From the NCBI RefSeq assembly GCF_019710745.1, contig NZ_JAHKJW010000006.1, positions 62,001 to 126,000 of the forward strand: a stretch of DNA of 64,000 nt, given 5' to 3'. The notes under the pieces are model-generated. The model saw only the letters and a program-made list of their open reading frames with translations. It was not told the DNA's origin and did no database searches. Position 1 is the stretch's first letter; the number at the start of each line of letters is the position of its first letter. The stretch comes from Streptomyces beigongshangae (lineage in GTDB: Bacteria; Actinomycetota; Actinomycetes; Streptomycetales; Streptomycetaceae). Of the stretch, positions 43,869 to 52,341 are shown one piece after another. A program made the position numbers and the translations under genes.

Positions 43869-44288
43869 ATGTCCGTGCACACCCCTGCCGACTACCTCGA
43901 ACTGGCGCATGCCGAGAGCGACAGCGCCGTTCTGCATCGACTCGCGCGGTGTCCGTACCCCTTCGTCTGGCAGGCGCTGGCCGCCAATCCTTCCACGGCG
44001 CCTGGCACTCTGCTGGAACTGAGCACGGCCCGAGACAGCGCCTGGAACGACAACAGGCTCCTTCGCCTGCTGGCGGAACATCCGAGCGCGGACCACACCG
44101 TGCTGCGAGCCGTCCGTGACGCCGTGGCGGCGAAGCTCGCCGAAGGCGAACGACCCTATGCCGCTGTGCTTGTGCTGGCGGGACGGACGGAAGTGGCGGC
44201 GGCAGAAGTGCGACGACTCGGGACTCTGCGTGGGGCTTCTGCGCGTCTGCGCAGTCAGCTGGATCGGCACTTGTGGCTCCGTACTTGA
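43869..44288 (+). CDS. Small protein with leucine-rich-variant-like repeats, IS passenger candidate
   Basis: A 139-residue protein. Repeats of about 24 residues are visible: LARCPYPFVWQALAANPSTAPGTLLELS and LLRLLAEHPSADHTVLRAV, resembling leucine-rich-repeat-variant helices (ALAANPSTPP-type). There is no signal peptide or catalytic motif. It lies inside the inverted repeats of the insertion element, three bases before the transposase frame, so both may be on one transcript. Function unknown. Confidence 0.65.
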   Translation: MSVHTPADYLELAHAESDSAVLHRLARCPYPFVWQALAANPSTAPGTLLELSTARDSAWNDNRLLRLLAEHPSADHTVLRAVRDAVAAKLAEGERPYAAVLVLAGRTEVAAAEVRRLGTLRGASARLRSQLDRHLWLRT

Positions 44289-44291
44289 CCC

Positions 44292-45092
44292 GTGCCCATC
44301 CCGGTCGGCTCCAGGTGGAACGATCCTGATGTGACTGCAGTGATCACGGCGTCGGGGCCGTCCTGGATAGGCCCTTTCACCGGGCTGAGCCCGCGCTGCT
44401 TCGGTAAGCTGGTGACCGCCGTGCGGCGCGAAACCGCTACCGAGCTCCAGCCTGGGCGGCCCTGGGGGCTCCCGCTCGAGGATCGCATCCTGCTTGTCAC
44501 GGTCTACTGGCGAACGGACTTGAAGATGCGCCAGATTGCTCCATTGTTCGGCATTTCGAAGTCCGCGGCGGACCGGGTCATCGATCACCTCGGACCGTTG
44601 CTCGCGCTGCAGCCGCGCAAGCGGTTCCGCAAGGACACCGTGCTGATCGTGGACGGCACCCTCGTGCCCACCCGCGACCACACGGTTTCCGAGCAGTCGA
44701 AGAACTACCGCTATTCCACGGCCCGTCAGGTGGTCATCGACACTCACCCGGTCGTCGTGGTCGGCCAGCCCCTGCCCGGCAACCGGCACGACTCCCGCGG
44801 CTGGGGAGAATCCGGCGCCAAGGCCGCCATCGGCATCACGATGACCATCGCCGACGGCGGCTACCAAGGCACCGGTCTGGTCATCCCGCACCGCCGAGGC
44901 AAGAGTGAAGAACCCCCGGCCTGGAAAGCGGAACACAACCGCTCCCACAAGCAGATCCGGGCCCGCGTCGAGCACACCTTCGTCCGCATGAAGGGCTGGA
45001 AAATCCTGCGCGACTGCCGCCTCAAAGGCGACGGCGTCCATCACGCCATGCTCGGTGCCGCCCGACTGCACAACCTCGCTCTCGCCGGATAG
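44292..45092 (+). CDS. IS5-family transposase (DDE)
   Basis: About 266 residues. Helix-turn-helix-like N-terminal part (TDLKMRQIAPLFGISKSAADRVIDHL) and a DDE catalytic core with Asp in LIVDGTLVPTRD, Asp in TIADGGYQGTG and Glu in RARVEHTFVRMK, followed by GWKILRDCR. This is the DDE_Tnp_4 pattern. GTG 44292 is the first in-frame start; a GTG at about 44331 would give a more typical N terminus. The frame is intact, so the element may be active. Confidence 0.88.
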   Translation: MPIPVGSRWNDPDVTAVITASGPSWIGPFTGLSPRCFGKLVTAVRRETATELQPGRPWGLPLEDRILLVTVYWRTDLKMRQIAPLFGISKSAADRVIDHLGPLLALQPRKRFRKDTVLIVDGTLVPTRDHTVSEQSKNYRYSTARQVVIDTHPVVVVGQPLPGNRHDSRGWGESGAKAAIGITMTIADGGYQGTGLVIPHRRGKSEEPPAWKAEHNRSHKQIRARVEHTFVRMKGWKILRDCRLKGDGVHHAMLGAARLHNLALAG

Positions 45093-45156
45093 GCGAAGCG
45101 GCGGCACCGCGACCGAGCCCGCCGCCACCGACCCCAAGATTGTTACGGGACAAGCC

Positions 45157-45545
45157 TTGGACGCGGGATACCGGACAGCAGCCGCAGGCTTTCCGCTCGA
45201 GTTCTTGGCTCGGGTCACCGGGTGACGCTGGGTGCCTTACCCCGGCGTCACGTACCCGGCGCCGATGCGATCGACGGCCCCTGCGCCAACGCGGCGACGG
45301 GGGACACCTGAGTTGACGCACACCTCTTGCCGGTCCCCGCCCCGTCGCTCGGCGTGATGTCGACGATGACGACAACCTCGTCGGATGGATTCCGGGGTGC
45401 CGTGACCATCGGGCGCGCGTAGCTACGCTGCGCGCCTGCCTCGGGACGGCCGACTCGTGTTGCCCACAGCACCCATATCGTCCGAGCCGAGGCAGGAACG
45501 GGTTGACCGAGCACAGGAGCGCGCGGTGCCCTCCCTGCGCCGGCG
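45157..45545. other. Gap between IS element and amyloid-motif operon
   Basis: About 390 bases. A possible minus-strand frame at 45248-45514 (88 codons, NPSDEVVVIVDITPSDG) has no ribosome site or family match that I recognise. I treat the region as non-coding or decayed. Confidence 0.4.
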
Positions 45546-45995
45546 CTACTGGCGATCCGCGCGATCGACGTGATCCATGTGGAAGGTCAGCCCGGCAACG
45601 CTGCCCGACTGGATGACAGGACCGTGCTGGACTCCGCCGCTGATGCGGTTGTCCACCGTGCGCCGGCTGTCTGTCGCGGACGCCGAGAGTTGCAGTAACG
45701 AGGTCAGCAGAGCGCGTAGGGCTTCGTCGCTGTCGTCGTCGGCTTCTGCCAGTCGGCGCAGACGGGCACCATATCGTCGGCTGATCTCGCGGGCGGTCCG
45801 TTCACGTTCCGTGGCGTCGGCGCCGAGGAGCCGGGTCCTTGCGTCCTGCAGGTCGTCGAACGTGCCGGGGTCCGCGCCTGTGCGGGTCAGGTACCGCCCG
45901 ACGAGTTCCCGGGCGTGTGTCCAGGAGTCGGTGACCATGAGAGAGACCAGTGTGGTGGCACCCGACGCCACGAGTACGGCCAGTTCGCTGTCCAT
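45546..45995 (-). CDS. Short transmembrane protein with C-terminal RHIM-like amyloid signalling motif
   Basis: A 149-residue protein. A hydrophobic N-terminal segment (SELAVLVASGATTLVSLMV) is a likely membrane anchor. A charged helical middle follows (ARTRLLGADATERERTAREISRRYGARLRR). The end carries NRISGGVQHGPVIQSGSVAG, then LTFHMDHVDRAD. The core G-P-V-I-Q-S-G matches the I/V-Q-x-G heart of RHIM motifs and the BASS-type amyloid motifs reported in multicellular bacteria. ATG 45995 has AGGAG eight bases upstream. It is the last gene of the operon and plausibly the membrane-acting effector. Function is inferred. Confidence 0.65.
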   Translation of the reverse strand: MDSELAVLVASGATTLVSLMVTDSWTHARELVGRYLTRTGADPGTFDDLQDARTRLLGADATERERTAREISRRYGARLRRLAEADDDSDEALRALLTSLLQLSASATDSRRTVDNRISGGVQHGPVIQSGSVAGLTFHMDHVDRADRQ

Positions 45996-46005
45996 ACGTC
46001 TTCTC

Positions 46006-47073
46006 CTAGGCGAGAGGAGACTCGGAGGCAGGTGCCTCGTCGTCGTCCGGAGCGAGGGACGCCGGCGGATCGAAGTGGTGCTGGATTTCCTCGGCGGTCT
46101 CGTGGCGGTTCTGCTCCTTGATGAGGCCGGCGATCTGTGCGGCGAGCATCGGGCGGCGTACATCTCCGTCGGTGAAACCGATGCTGTTCAGGAAGTCGGA
46201 CAGGTGCATCGTGGCCGTCTCCCGTCCCTGTGGCGCTGAGGGAGGCTCCTCCCGAGGAAAGTCCGGCGTCGTCGGCTCGCCGGCTTGCTGGGAGATCAGA
46301 TCCCGGAGCCGTTCGGGAATGTTGGTGTCATTGGCCGCCGAGGTGAGCTGAGCGAGCAGGGCCAGGTCGTTCACCGTATGTTCCACGTGTTCGTCGTTCT
46401 TGGTGAGCCACCAGACGACGGCGCTGCCGGTGTTCTTGAGGACGTCCTCGCCCAGGTACCGGCGCCTGCTCTGCTCGTACTTGCGCTGGTGCACCCAGAC
46501 TTCCTCGTCCTTGCGTACGTCGGCGAGCTTGTCGAGACGCTCCCGGTCCTGCTCCGCCAGGACGAGCTGGATGTTCTCCGCCATCGCCTGGAGGTGCCCG
46601 GTGGGCTCAGGCAGCATCCGGCTGAGGGCGCCGGACAGTTCCTGCTCGACGAGTGAGGCCCGGACCGGTTCTCGTTGCTCGGTGATGGCGCGGGCCCGTT
46701 TCAGGACCGCGTCGACGGCGAGGCCCGCCGGGTTGAGAACGCGGGCACCCGCCGGCGTGTCGACGAGGTACCAGCGCACCGTCGCGGAGAAGGCGAAGTC
46801 GTAGTCGGCCCACTTGCTGGGCAGCACAACCTTGCTGACGCGATGTTCCGTGCGTTCCACGGGGGCGGCCGTGAGCTGCTCTTCGAAAACCACCGGTACC
46901 GTGCCGCGGCGCATCGCGGCGATCCGGAAGACGACTGCGGGGACGACGAGCAGCAGCACTGCCAGCAGTGGCCAAGCCCATGCCGGCCACCGCTGCGTCA
47001 GACCGACGATGCTCAGCAGGAGACCGCTCAGAACGGTGAGGAAGACGGTTGTGGTTTTCCGTGCGGTGGTCAT
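46006..47073 (-). CDS. Membrane protein with SPFH/band-7-like domain
   Basis: A 355-residue protein. Two N-terminal membrane helices (FLTVLSGLLLSIVGL and WPLLAVLLLVVPAVVFRIA) precede a domain with ADYDFAFSATVRWYLVDTPAG, AVLKRARAITEQREPVRASLVEQELSGAL and a long helix rich in Glu/Arg (EQDRERLDKLADVRKDEEVW), the layout of stomatin/prohibitin-like proteins. The C-terminal third is acidic and flexible. Its ATG overlaps the NTPase stop (ATGA). In the operon it could form a membrane platform; inference only. Confidence 0.6.
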   Translation of the reverse strand: MTTARKTTTVFLTVLSGLLLSIVGLTQRWPAWAWPLLAVLLLVVPAVVFRIAAMRRGTVPVVFEEQLTAAPVERTEHRVSKVVLPSKWADYDFAFSATVRWYLVDTPAGARVLNPAGLAVDAVLKRARAITEQREPVRASLVEQELSGALSRMLPEPTGHLQAMAENIQLVLAEQDRERLDKLADVRKDEEVWVHQRKYEQSRRRYLGEDVLKNTGSAVVWWLTKNDEHVEHTVNDLALLAQLTSAANDTNIPERLRDLISQQAGEPTTPDFPREEPPSAPQGRETATMHLSDFLNSIGFTDGDVRRPMLAAQIAGLIKEQNRHETAEEIQHHFDPPASLAPDDDEAPASESPLA

Positions 47074-49058
47074 GGTCGAGTCCCCCCGGGTGATGTCGTC
47101 GGCGGTGTGGCCGGAGCGATGCTTTGAGCCGCGCTGATCTTGCGGAGCAGCAGACCGGTGGTCTCCGCGGCCCGCGCCGCATCTCCCGGGCCGGTGCGCT
47201 CGGCATCGCGGGCGCATGCGTACAGCAGAGCGAAGACCTTGCCCCGCTTCTCCGAGCACCGCTGTGCCGCACTGACGAGGAGATCGAGCAGGAGCCCGCC
47301 GTGCGGTCCGGTGTCGGCAGCCGCCCAGTGGAGCCAACGTCGTGCTTCGGTCTGCCACTGCGGAGGTGTCAGCCCGGCCAGTACCGCGTGCCAACAGGTC
47401 ATCAGGGAGCCCTGCGCGACCTGTTCGTCGATCAGGGTGTGCGAGGTGCCGGTGTGCTGCGTCAACAGTTCGGGGTCGCTGGCCTGGAGGAAGATCCCGA
47501 GATCGGCGGGTGAGAAGTCGGAATGGGCGAGACGGTTGAGCAGCACGCGGTGCAGCCGGCGGCTGCGCGCCACCAGCTCGCACAGCGCCTGCCGGGCACG
47601 CGTCGTGCCGCGCTCACGCCGGGCCAGGTGGTGGAGCCTGACCAGGGCTTGATCGGGATGACTGGTCGCGAGGACGTCGGCACAGACACGGACCAACACC
47701 TGCGCGAACTCCCCCTTGAGACTCCGGTTGGCGCACCACTGGTAGATCTGCTCACGGAAGTACCTGGCGTGCACCGGGTCCGCCAGCCCGCAGGTGAGCG
47801 CATGAACGGCCGCTTCCAGACGGGACCGGCTCGTCCCACCGGTGCTCCAGTGTTCGACGAGGGCCCTCAAGCCGTCCGCACGTCCGGTCCGCAGATATTC
47901 ACCAGCCACTCGTTCCACCAGGCCGTCGCGTACGAGGGGGACGACGTGCGGGTCGTTCAGCTCCACCACACTCGCCGCCCAGGTGCCGAGGTGAGGGCGG
48001 AGATCGGGCATGTGGTCCCAGAAATGGGCACGAACGGCGGAGTCGAAGTCCAGCCTCTCGAACCGGACCTGTCCGTTGGGAGTGGCAGTGGCCGAGATCT
48101 CAAGGAGTCGCTCGGCGAGGTCCCGGTGCTGCAGCGGCGAGTCGCCCTCCGGCGCAGGCCCGTTGGCGTTCAGCAGTTGCTCGGCCGCGCGGTGAACGAC
48201 ATCGGCATGCGCCCCGTGCAGCATGGACACCGTGATCAGCAGGGCCCGTTGCGGCGCCTCCCGCAGCTTGGTGACGAGCGCGGCGGCTTCCCGTCGGCCA
48301 TCGTTTCGCGCCCGCCAGGCAGCCTCGCACCACTGACCGAATCCGTCTCCGGGCTGACCGGCTTCGCGTGCTCGGCGCACCAGATCGGCGAATTCTGCGA
48401 TCTCCCGCATCGGCCTGTTCGCCGTCAGGAACCCGGTGACGGTGCCATCCGGCCGGAGATATTGCTCAGGCGGTACACCGTGAAGGCGCAGATGCCGCCG
48501 GAGAACGCCGATTTCGGGTGGCCGTTCGAGCACCACACGGCAGTACTGCAGGTCCGGGTCGAGAATGCCGCGGGTCGGCATGACCACGACCAGGTGAGCC
48601 CGCTGCTCGTGCACGGCCTTGCGCAGCGCCGGGAGGTCGGCCTGGGCCGCGGCCCAGCGGCGGTCGTCCGCGGCGGACAGATCCAGCAGCAACTGATCAC
48701 CGGTCCCGACCAGAGCGGGGTCCTGGAGGGACAGCTCCCCCTCCTCACCGGGCAGGAGTTCGTGGAAGACGCCACTGTCCCGGTGATGTTCGTGCAGCAG
48801 TACGCGGGCCGCGGCCGACCGGCCGTTGCCCGGGGCACCGTCCAGGATGACGGTGCCGGTGTCGGCGAGTACGGCCCGAGCCTCACCCATACGCGGCGGA
48901 GCGACCAGTACGTAGCGCAGCCGGTGGAGTTGGTCCTCGGCGATGCGGCGGAACGCCGGCTTGTCCGAGTCCTGCAGCTGCGTTCCGATGTAGACGTCGC
49001 CGGGGCCCGTGACCGTGACGCCCGAGTCCCGGACCCAGGTACTGGTGTGCTGGCTCAC
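47070..49058 (-). CDS. P-loop NTPase-like signalling protein of the amyloid-motif operon
   Basis: A 662-residue protein. It starts with a glycine-rich strand segment (SGVTVTGPGDVYIGTQLQD) that resembles N-terminal signalling tags. A conserved helix (AFRRIAEDQLHRLRYVLV) and a degenerate Walker A, GAPGNGRSAAAR (about residues 74-85), follow. Walker B-like strands are QLLLDLSAADD and HLVVVMPTRG. The remaining 400 residues are helical and TPR/HEAT-like. The lysine of the usual GKS/T is replaced by Arg, as in several Streptomyces relatives, so ATP use needs testing. GTG 49058 overlaps the preceding gene (GTGA), and the stop overlaps the next gene (ATGA). Confidence 0.65.
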   Translation of the reverse strand: MSQHTSTWVRDSGVTVTGPGDVYIGTQLQDSDKPAFRRIAEDQLHRLRYVLVAPPRMGEARAVLADTGTVILDGAPGNGRSAAARVLLHEHHRDSGVFHELLPGEEGELSLQDPALVGTGDQLLLDLSAADDRRWAAAQADLPALRKAVHEQRAHLVVVMPTRGILDPDLQYCRVVLERPPEIGVLRRHLRLHGVPPEQYLRPDGTVTGFLTANRPMREIAEFADLVRRAREAGQPGDGFGQWCEAAWRARNDGRREAAALVTKLREAPQRALLITVSMLHGAHADVVHRAAEQLLNANGPAPEGDSPLQHRDLAERLLEISATATPNGQVRFERLDFDSAVRAHFWDHMPDLRPHLGTWAASVVELNDPHVVPLVRDGLVERVAGEYLRTGRADGLRALVEHWSTGGTSRSRLEAAVHALTCGLADPVHARYFREQIYQWCANRSLKGEFAQVLVRVCADVLATSHPDQALVRLHHLARRERGTTRARQALCELVARSRRLHRVLLNRLAHSDFSPADLGIFLQASDPELLTQHTGTSHTLIDEQVAQGSLMTCWHAVLAGLTPPQWQTEARRWLHWAAADTGPHGGLLLDLLVSAAQRCSEKRGKVFALLYACARDAERTGPGDAARAAETTGLLLRKISAAQSIAPATPPTTSPGGTRP

Positions 49059-49294
49059 CGGTCCTTGTCCTCGTGACCGTCCCGTTCACCGAACCGGTGC
49101 TGGACGGCGCCATGGTGGTCACCCTCGGCGTACGTCATCCCGTCGCCGCCCGATACATGACGTGAATGCGAGTAGATGTTGCCGTTCCCGGTGTGAACAG
49201 GACTATGGGCGCCCTTGACAACTGTGCCGACGTCACCGGTGAAGTCACGGCTCTGTACGGCTGTACCGTTCACGGTTCCGATGGAATTGGTCAG
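49055..49294 (-). CDS. Small protein with RHIM-like motif at its N terminus
   Basis: About 79 residues. The start carries NSIGTVNGTAVQSRDFTGDV, a second RHIM/BASS-like motif (core G-T-A-V-Q-S). It is followed by GAHSPVHTGNGNIYSHSRHV, a Gly/His/Asn-rich strand repeat of similar flavour, and a charged end. The start is uncertain: a CTG at 49294 overlaps the regulator stop in a CTGA four-base junction and keeps the whole motif, while GTG at 49273 would cut it short. The end overlaps the NTPase GTG by four bases. It has no catalytic features and is a plausible adaptor or seed. Confidence 0.5.
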   Translation of the reverse strand: MTNSIGTVNGTAVQSRDFTGDVGTVVKGAHSPVHTGNGNIYSHSRHVSGGDGMTYAEGDHHGAVQHRFGERDGHEDKDR

Positions 49295-50127
49295 TGACCC
49301 TGCGCTTCGCGCTGTGCGGCGAGACCGCGGATCCGTGATGGCAGCACGCCGCTCTGCGCCCGGCGGGCCAGTGCGATCGTCTGCTCGGCGTCCTCCCGGT
49401 ACAGCGTGACCAACGCCCTGCGGACCAGTGCATAACCGGCCAGCGCCTGATCGCCGCCGGCGGCGGCCAGGTCGACCGCACGCTGTGTCCACCACAGCGC
49501 CGCACGCTCGTCCCCGGTCTCCTGCACCAGCCAGCCCACGTACTCGGCGTACCGGGAACCGAGCGCCAGCAGGCGACGCCTGGTGGCACTGTCGCTCTGC
49601 GCCGACAACTCCCGCAGCGTGTGTGTCTGCGCGATCAGCACGGGCAGAAGCAGGCCGGGATCCACGGTCTGACCGAGTCTGCGGTAGTGCGTGAACAGGG
49701 AGCGTGAGGCTTCCAGCATGCCGGCGCCGGCGGCCGGGGAAGCCGGACCTGATCCGTCCGACCTCCAGGTCATCAGCGAGGCGACACCGGCGTTCATCAC
49801 CTCACGCCGGCCCACGGGCCCGAACGAGTTCGGGCCGTCCGGTGACAACTGCATCATCCAGTTCTCCTCCTCGACCCGGCCTGGCGCCGACACGGCAGGT
49901 GAGTCGACAGCGGTAGGGGTGCCCAGGGCGATCAGTGCCCCGTCGGCACCGAGTGCGGCGTCGCACAGCCGCGCGAGATCACGGCTGGGCGCCTTGATGT
50001 CCCGCTCGACCTTGCTGAGCTGAGCCTTGCTGTAGTGCACGAGACCGGACAGGTCCGTAAGGCTCAGTCCGGCTTCCAGACGCCGCTTCCTCAGTTCCTC
50101 GCCGAACAGGGTGGACGGATGTGGCAC
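49291..50127 (-). CDS. XRE-family helix-turn-helix regulator with TPR-like C-terminal domain
   Basis: A 278-residue protein. The HTH is FGEELRKRRLEAGLSLTDLSGLVHYSKAQLSKVERDIKAPSRDLARLCDAALG (abbreviated, residues about 8-60). A linker and about 160 helical residues with tetratricopeptide-like periodicity follow (YAEYVGWLVQETGDERAALWWTQRAVDLAAAGG). This architecture is common in Streptomyces regulators. GTG 50127 follows GGGAGG by five bases, a very good site. It is the first gene of the five-gene operon and probably controls it. Confidence 0.82.
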   Translation of the reverse strand: MPHPSTLFGEELRKRRLEAGLSLTDLSGLVHYSKAQLSKVERDIKAPSRDLARLCDAALGADGALIALGTPTAVDSPAVSAPGRVEEENWMMQLSPDGPNSFGPVGRREVMNAGVASLMTWRSDGSGPASPAAGAGMLEASRSLFTHYRRLGQTVDPGLLLPVLIAQTHTLRELSAQSDSATRRRLLALGSRYAEYVGWLVQETGDERAALWWTQRAVDLAAAGGDQALAGYALVRRALVTLYREDAEQTIALARRAQSGVLPSRIRGLAAQREAQGH

Positions 50128-50658
50128 GGAAACCTCCCGAACCCGGTCATCCGGGTCGAGGCGGTGCTGCACGAAAGAGTGCGGCACCAACTCCCGGACG
50201 GACAAGGCGATCGAAGCTGTTTCCCGTTTCCTTCTCCGACGCCGGGGCGCGACAAGCTCATGCGGGGCAGTTGGGTTCCCCAAGGGCCGGTGCCCGTGTT
50301 TCCGGCGGACGGCTGGGGCGCCTTCGTTCCAATGAGTGCGAGTGGGCGCTTGGGTGCCTGAGCCGAGATGCGGTCCGTCCGACACCATGGATCCGCATGA
50401 TGACCCGAAGGAAAGCACAAGGAGGTCTTCGGCGCGCCCCCGCCCACGTGGCTGGGTCCGCGGCACAGCCGACGAGCCGCTTTATGAGCATCGGTGCCCG
50501 GGGGGCCGCCAGCGGCGGTGGTGTCCGAGGCGCACACCGTCACCGAAAGCAGCGAGCCCCGGCAGCCGGGGCTGGTGCCGAGTGCGGTGGTTGTCGTCCG
50601 CGTACGCGAGCCCCGGCGCCAGGACGCCCCCAGGAGCACCGCGGGGCCGCCGCGCGCC
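50128..50658. other. Gene-poor region upstream of the operon, with a hairpin
   Basis: About 530 bases. It should contain the operon promoter near the regulator. AGCCCCGG-CAG-CCGGGGCT at 50555-50573 is a perfect 8-bp hairpin just beyond the end of the decayed gene, and could be its terminator. No protein gene is supported by ribosome sites or recognisable sequence. Confidence 0.45.
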
Positions 50659-51011
50659 TCAGCACGTGCGTGCCCCGTCCGGTACGTAGTCGGTCACCAT
50701 CCAGCCGTTCGGCCACTTCTCCGCCGTCGCCGTCGCGACGTAGCGGCGCGGCTGGTTCGTCGGGAGGGGGAAGGACCTTGTTGGTGCGGGTGTCGATGGT
50801 CTGCCACTTCGACAGGTCGACGCAGTCCTCGATCGTCGCGGTCGGCAGCTTCGCGACCGCGACGATCGAGGTCACCTTCGCGTCGTGTCCGAGCTCGCCC
50901 CGGATCACGGTGCGCTGTTCCTTCATGTGGGCCAGATCCGAACGGAACTTCGACAGCGCGTCGGTGCTTGCGTAGTTCTCCAGGTCGGTGCCCTTGGCAA
51001 CGGCCTTCCCG
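50659..51011 (-). pseudogene. Decayed secreted/lipoprotein-type gene of accessory elements, frameshifted
   Basis: Minus-strand translation gives KAVAKGTDLENYASTDALSK, then FRSDLAHMKEQRTVIRGELG and ATIEDCVDLSKWQTIDTRTN. It then shifts frame in a C-rich run (near 50760-50775) and resumes as LPTNQPRRYVATATAEKWPN GWMVTDYVPDGARTC (joined) to a TGA at 50659. Intact relatives are secreted proteins with an N-terminal lipobox, frequent in Streptomyces accessory regions. Here the signal-peptide half is absent too. The shift is one base and could also be a sequencing error, but the missing 5' half supports true decay. Confidence 0.65.
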
Positions 51012-51029
51012 TTCGAAGTTACTCATCGG

Positions 51030-52175
51030 TCACCCGGTCTGTGCAGAGTCCGAGTCTGTGATCCAGCGTCCTTCGGCGGAGTCGTGCACGTACGCCGGCC
51101 TCCCCCTGGTCCCGCTCGTGCGGAACGGCTTCCCGCCGTCCGTGATCCGCAGCGTCCCCGTACGGCCCCCGGCGCTCCACTCCAGCTCCAGGTACCAGCG
51201 GCAGTCGCAGCCCGCCGTCCGCGCGGAGACCAGCAGCTCCTCGGGGTCGGAGGAGGTGACCTTGTACGGGAAGGAGACGGCCGGGATCTTCCGGACCTTT
51301 GCGCCGGAGGCGTCAAGGCCGTCGACGGGCCTCGCGAGCGGGCGCGGTCGGTCGAGGTCCACGGCGAAGTGGCGCGGGGTGACGGCGCCGCCACAGCCGT
51401 TGTCCATCCGGTACGCGTTCCACGGCAGCGGCGCGGCGCGGTCGACCACGCGCACGTGCAGGGCATGGAGGACGACGGCGTCGGACGGCGACCGGCCCTG
51501 GACCGTGATCCGCACCAGCGCCTCCCCGCCGTGCACGGCACCGTGCGTCCCGGCCCACGCCCCGGAGTCGGCCGCGACCGGCGGCGGGGCGACCGCGCGG
51601 GGGGTCCGGTCCACGAGGTAGGTGTGCCCGCAGCCGCCCTCCCAGAGCTGGGAACCGATGCTCCAGGTGAAGGGGAGGGGGGCCGCGGTCCGCCCCGGAG
51701 CGGTGGAAGCGGGAGCGGGGGCGGAAGCCGTACGGGTTGGGTGGCCGAGCAGGGCGGCGGCGAGGGCGAGCACGACGAGGCCGACGGCGGCGGCGACGAG
51801 GAGGGGAGCGGGGGCGCCACGACGGGGGCGGGCGCGGTCCGCCTCCGGCGCGGACGGTTCCGGGTCCGATTCCGGCGCGGCCGACACGGCTGGCACAGGC
51901 GTGGGCGCGGACGAGGCCGCTCGGCGGCGGGCGCGGTCCGCCTCCGTCCAGGCCGCCTCCAGGGCCCGCCGCTCCTCCTCGTCCGCCCCGCACAGCAGGG
52001 CGAGGCGGTCGACCACGGCGAACTCCTGTGGGACGGTCGCGCCCGAGCAGTAGCGGTGGAGGGTGGACGCGCTGACGCTCAGCCGCCGGCCCAGCGCCTC
52101 GTAACTCCTCCCGTCCCGCGCCTTGAGCGCGCGCACGAGCCCCGCGAACTCCTCGACGGCGGCGTCCTTCGGCAT
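51030..52175 (-). CDS. Membrane-bound XRE-type helix-turn-helix protein with extracellular domain
   Basis: A 381-residue protein. The N-terminal HTH is YEALGRRLSVSASTLHRYCSGATVPQ within the first 75 residues. A Pro/Ala/Asp-rich linker follows, then one transmembrane helix ([22 protein letters not shown], about 133-155) and an outer domain of about 220 residues with cysteines GGCGHTYLVDRTP, DNGCGGAV and AGCDCRWYLELEW. This one-component, anti-sigma-like layout is common in Streptomyces; the domain might sense an extracellular cue. ATG 52175 follows GAGGGGG. It is divergent from a secreted-protein gene it may control. Confidence 0.82.
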   Translation of the reverse strand: MPKDAAVEEFAGLVRALKARDGRSYEALGRRLSVSASTLHRYCSGATVPQEFAVVDRLALLCGADEEERRALEAAWTEADRARRRAASSAPTPVPAVSAAPESDPEPSAPEADRARPRRGAPAPLLVAAAVGLVVLALAAALLGHPTRTASAPAPASTAPGRTAAPLPFTWSIGSQLWEGGCGHTYLVDRTPRAVAPPPVAADSGAWAGTHGAVHGGEALVRITVQGRSPSDAVVLHALHVRVVDRAAPLPWNAYRMDNGCGGAVTPRHFAVDLDRPRPLARPVDGLDASGAKVRKIPAVSFPYKVTSSDPEELLVSARTAGCDCRWYLELEWSAGGRTGTLRITDGGKPFRTSGTRGRPAYVHDSAEGRWITDSDSAQTG

Positions 52176-52341
52176 TCCATCCCCCTCGACCCTGCGTCCC
52201 ACCTTCACGTCCTTGCACGTCAGCGGGGGTGGAATGGTTCCGGGACGGCTGGTGGGCGCGTGATCGTTGCAGCCGGCGGGCGCCCGCCCCACGCTGGTTG
52301 AGCACTGACCGAACGAACGACCCGACGGGGGATCCACCACC

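Larger units (their letters stand above)
43766..45156 (+). mobile_element. IS5-family-like insertion element with passenger gene
   Basis: Ends match as imperfect inverted repeats: the left end reads GGCTGTCCCGTAAGTGATCTT and the right end, reversed, GGCTTGTCCCGTAACAATCTT, a common Streptomyces IS5-group end. They are one base longer than shown in part; both share TGTCCCGTAA exactly. The unit is about 1.39 kb and holds the transposase plus one extra gene on its left side. No clear target duplication is visible (flanks TTAAG and TTGG). Confidence 0.65.

Noticed and set aside
45248..45514. 88-codon minus-strand frame after the IS
   Set aside because: No ribosome site, no family resemblance; kept only as part of the gap description.
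45546..50127. Phage or plasmid replication/transfer origin
   Set aside because: No Rep, Tra, integrase catalytic domain or iteron array in the operon.
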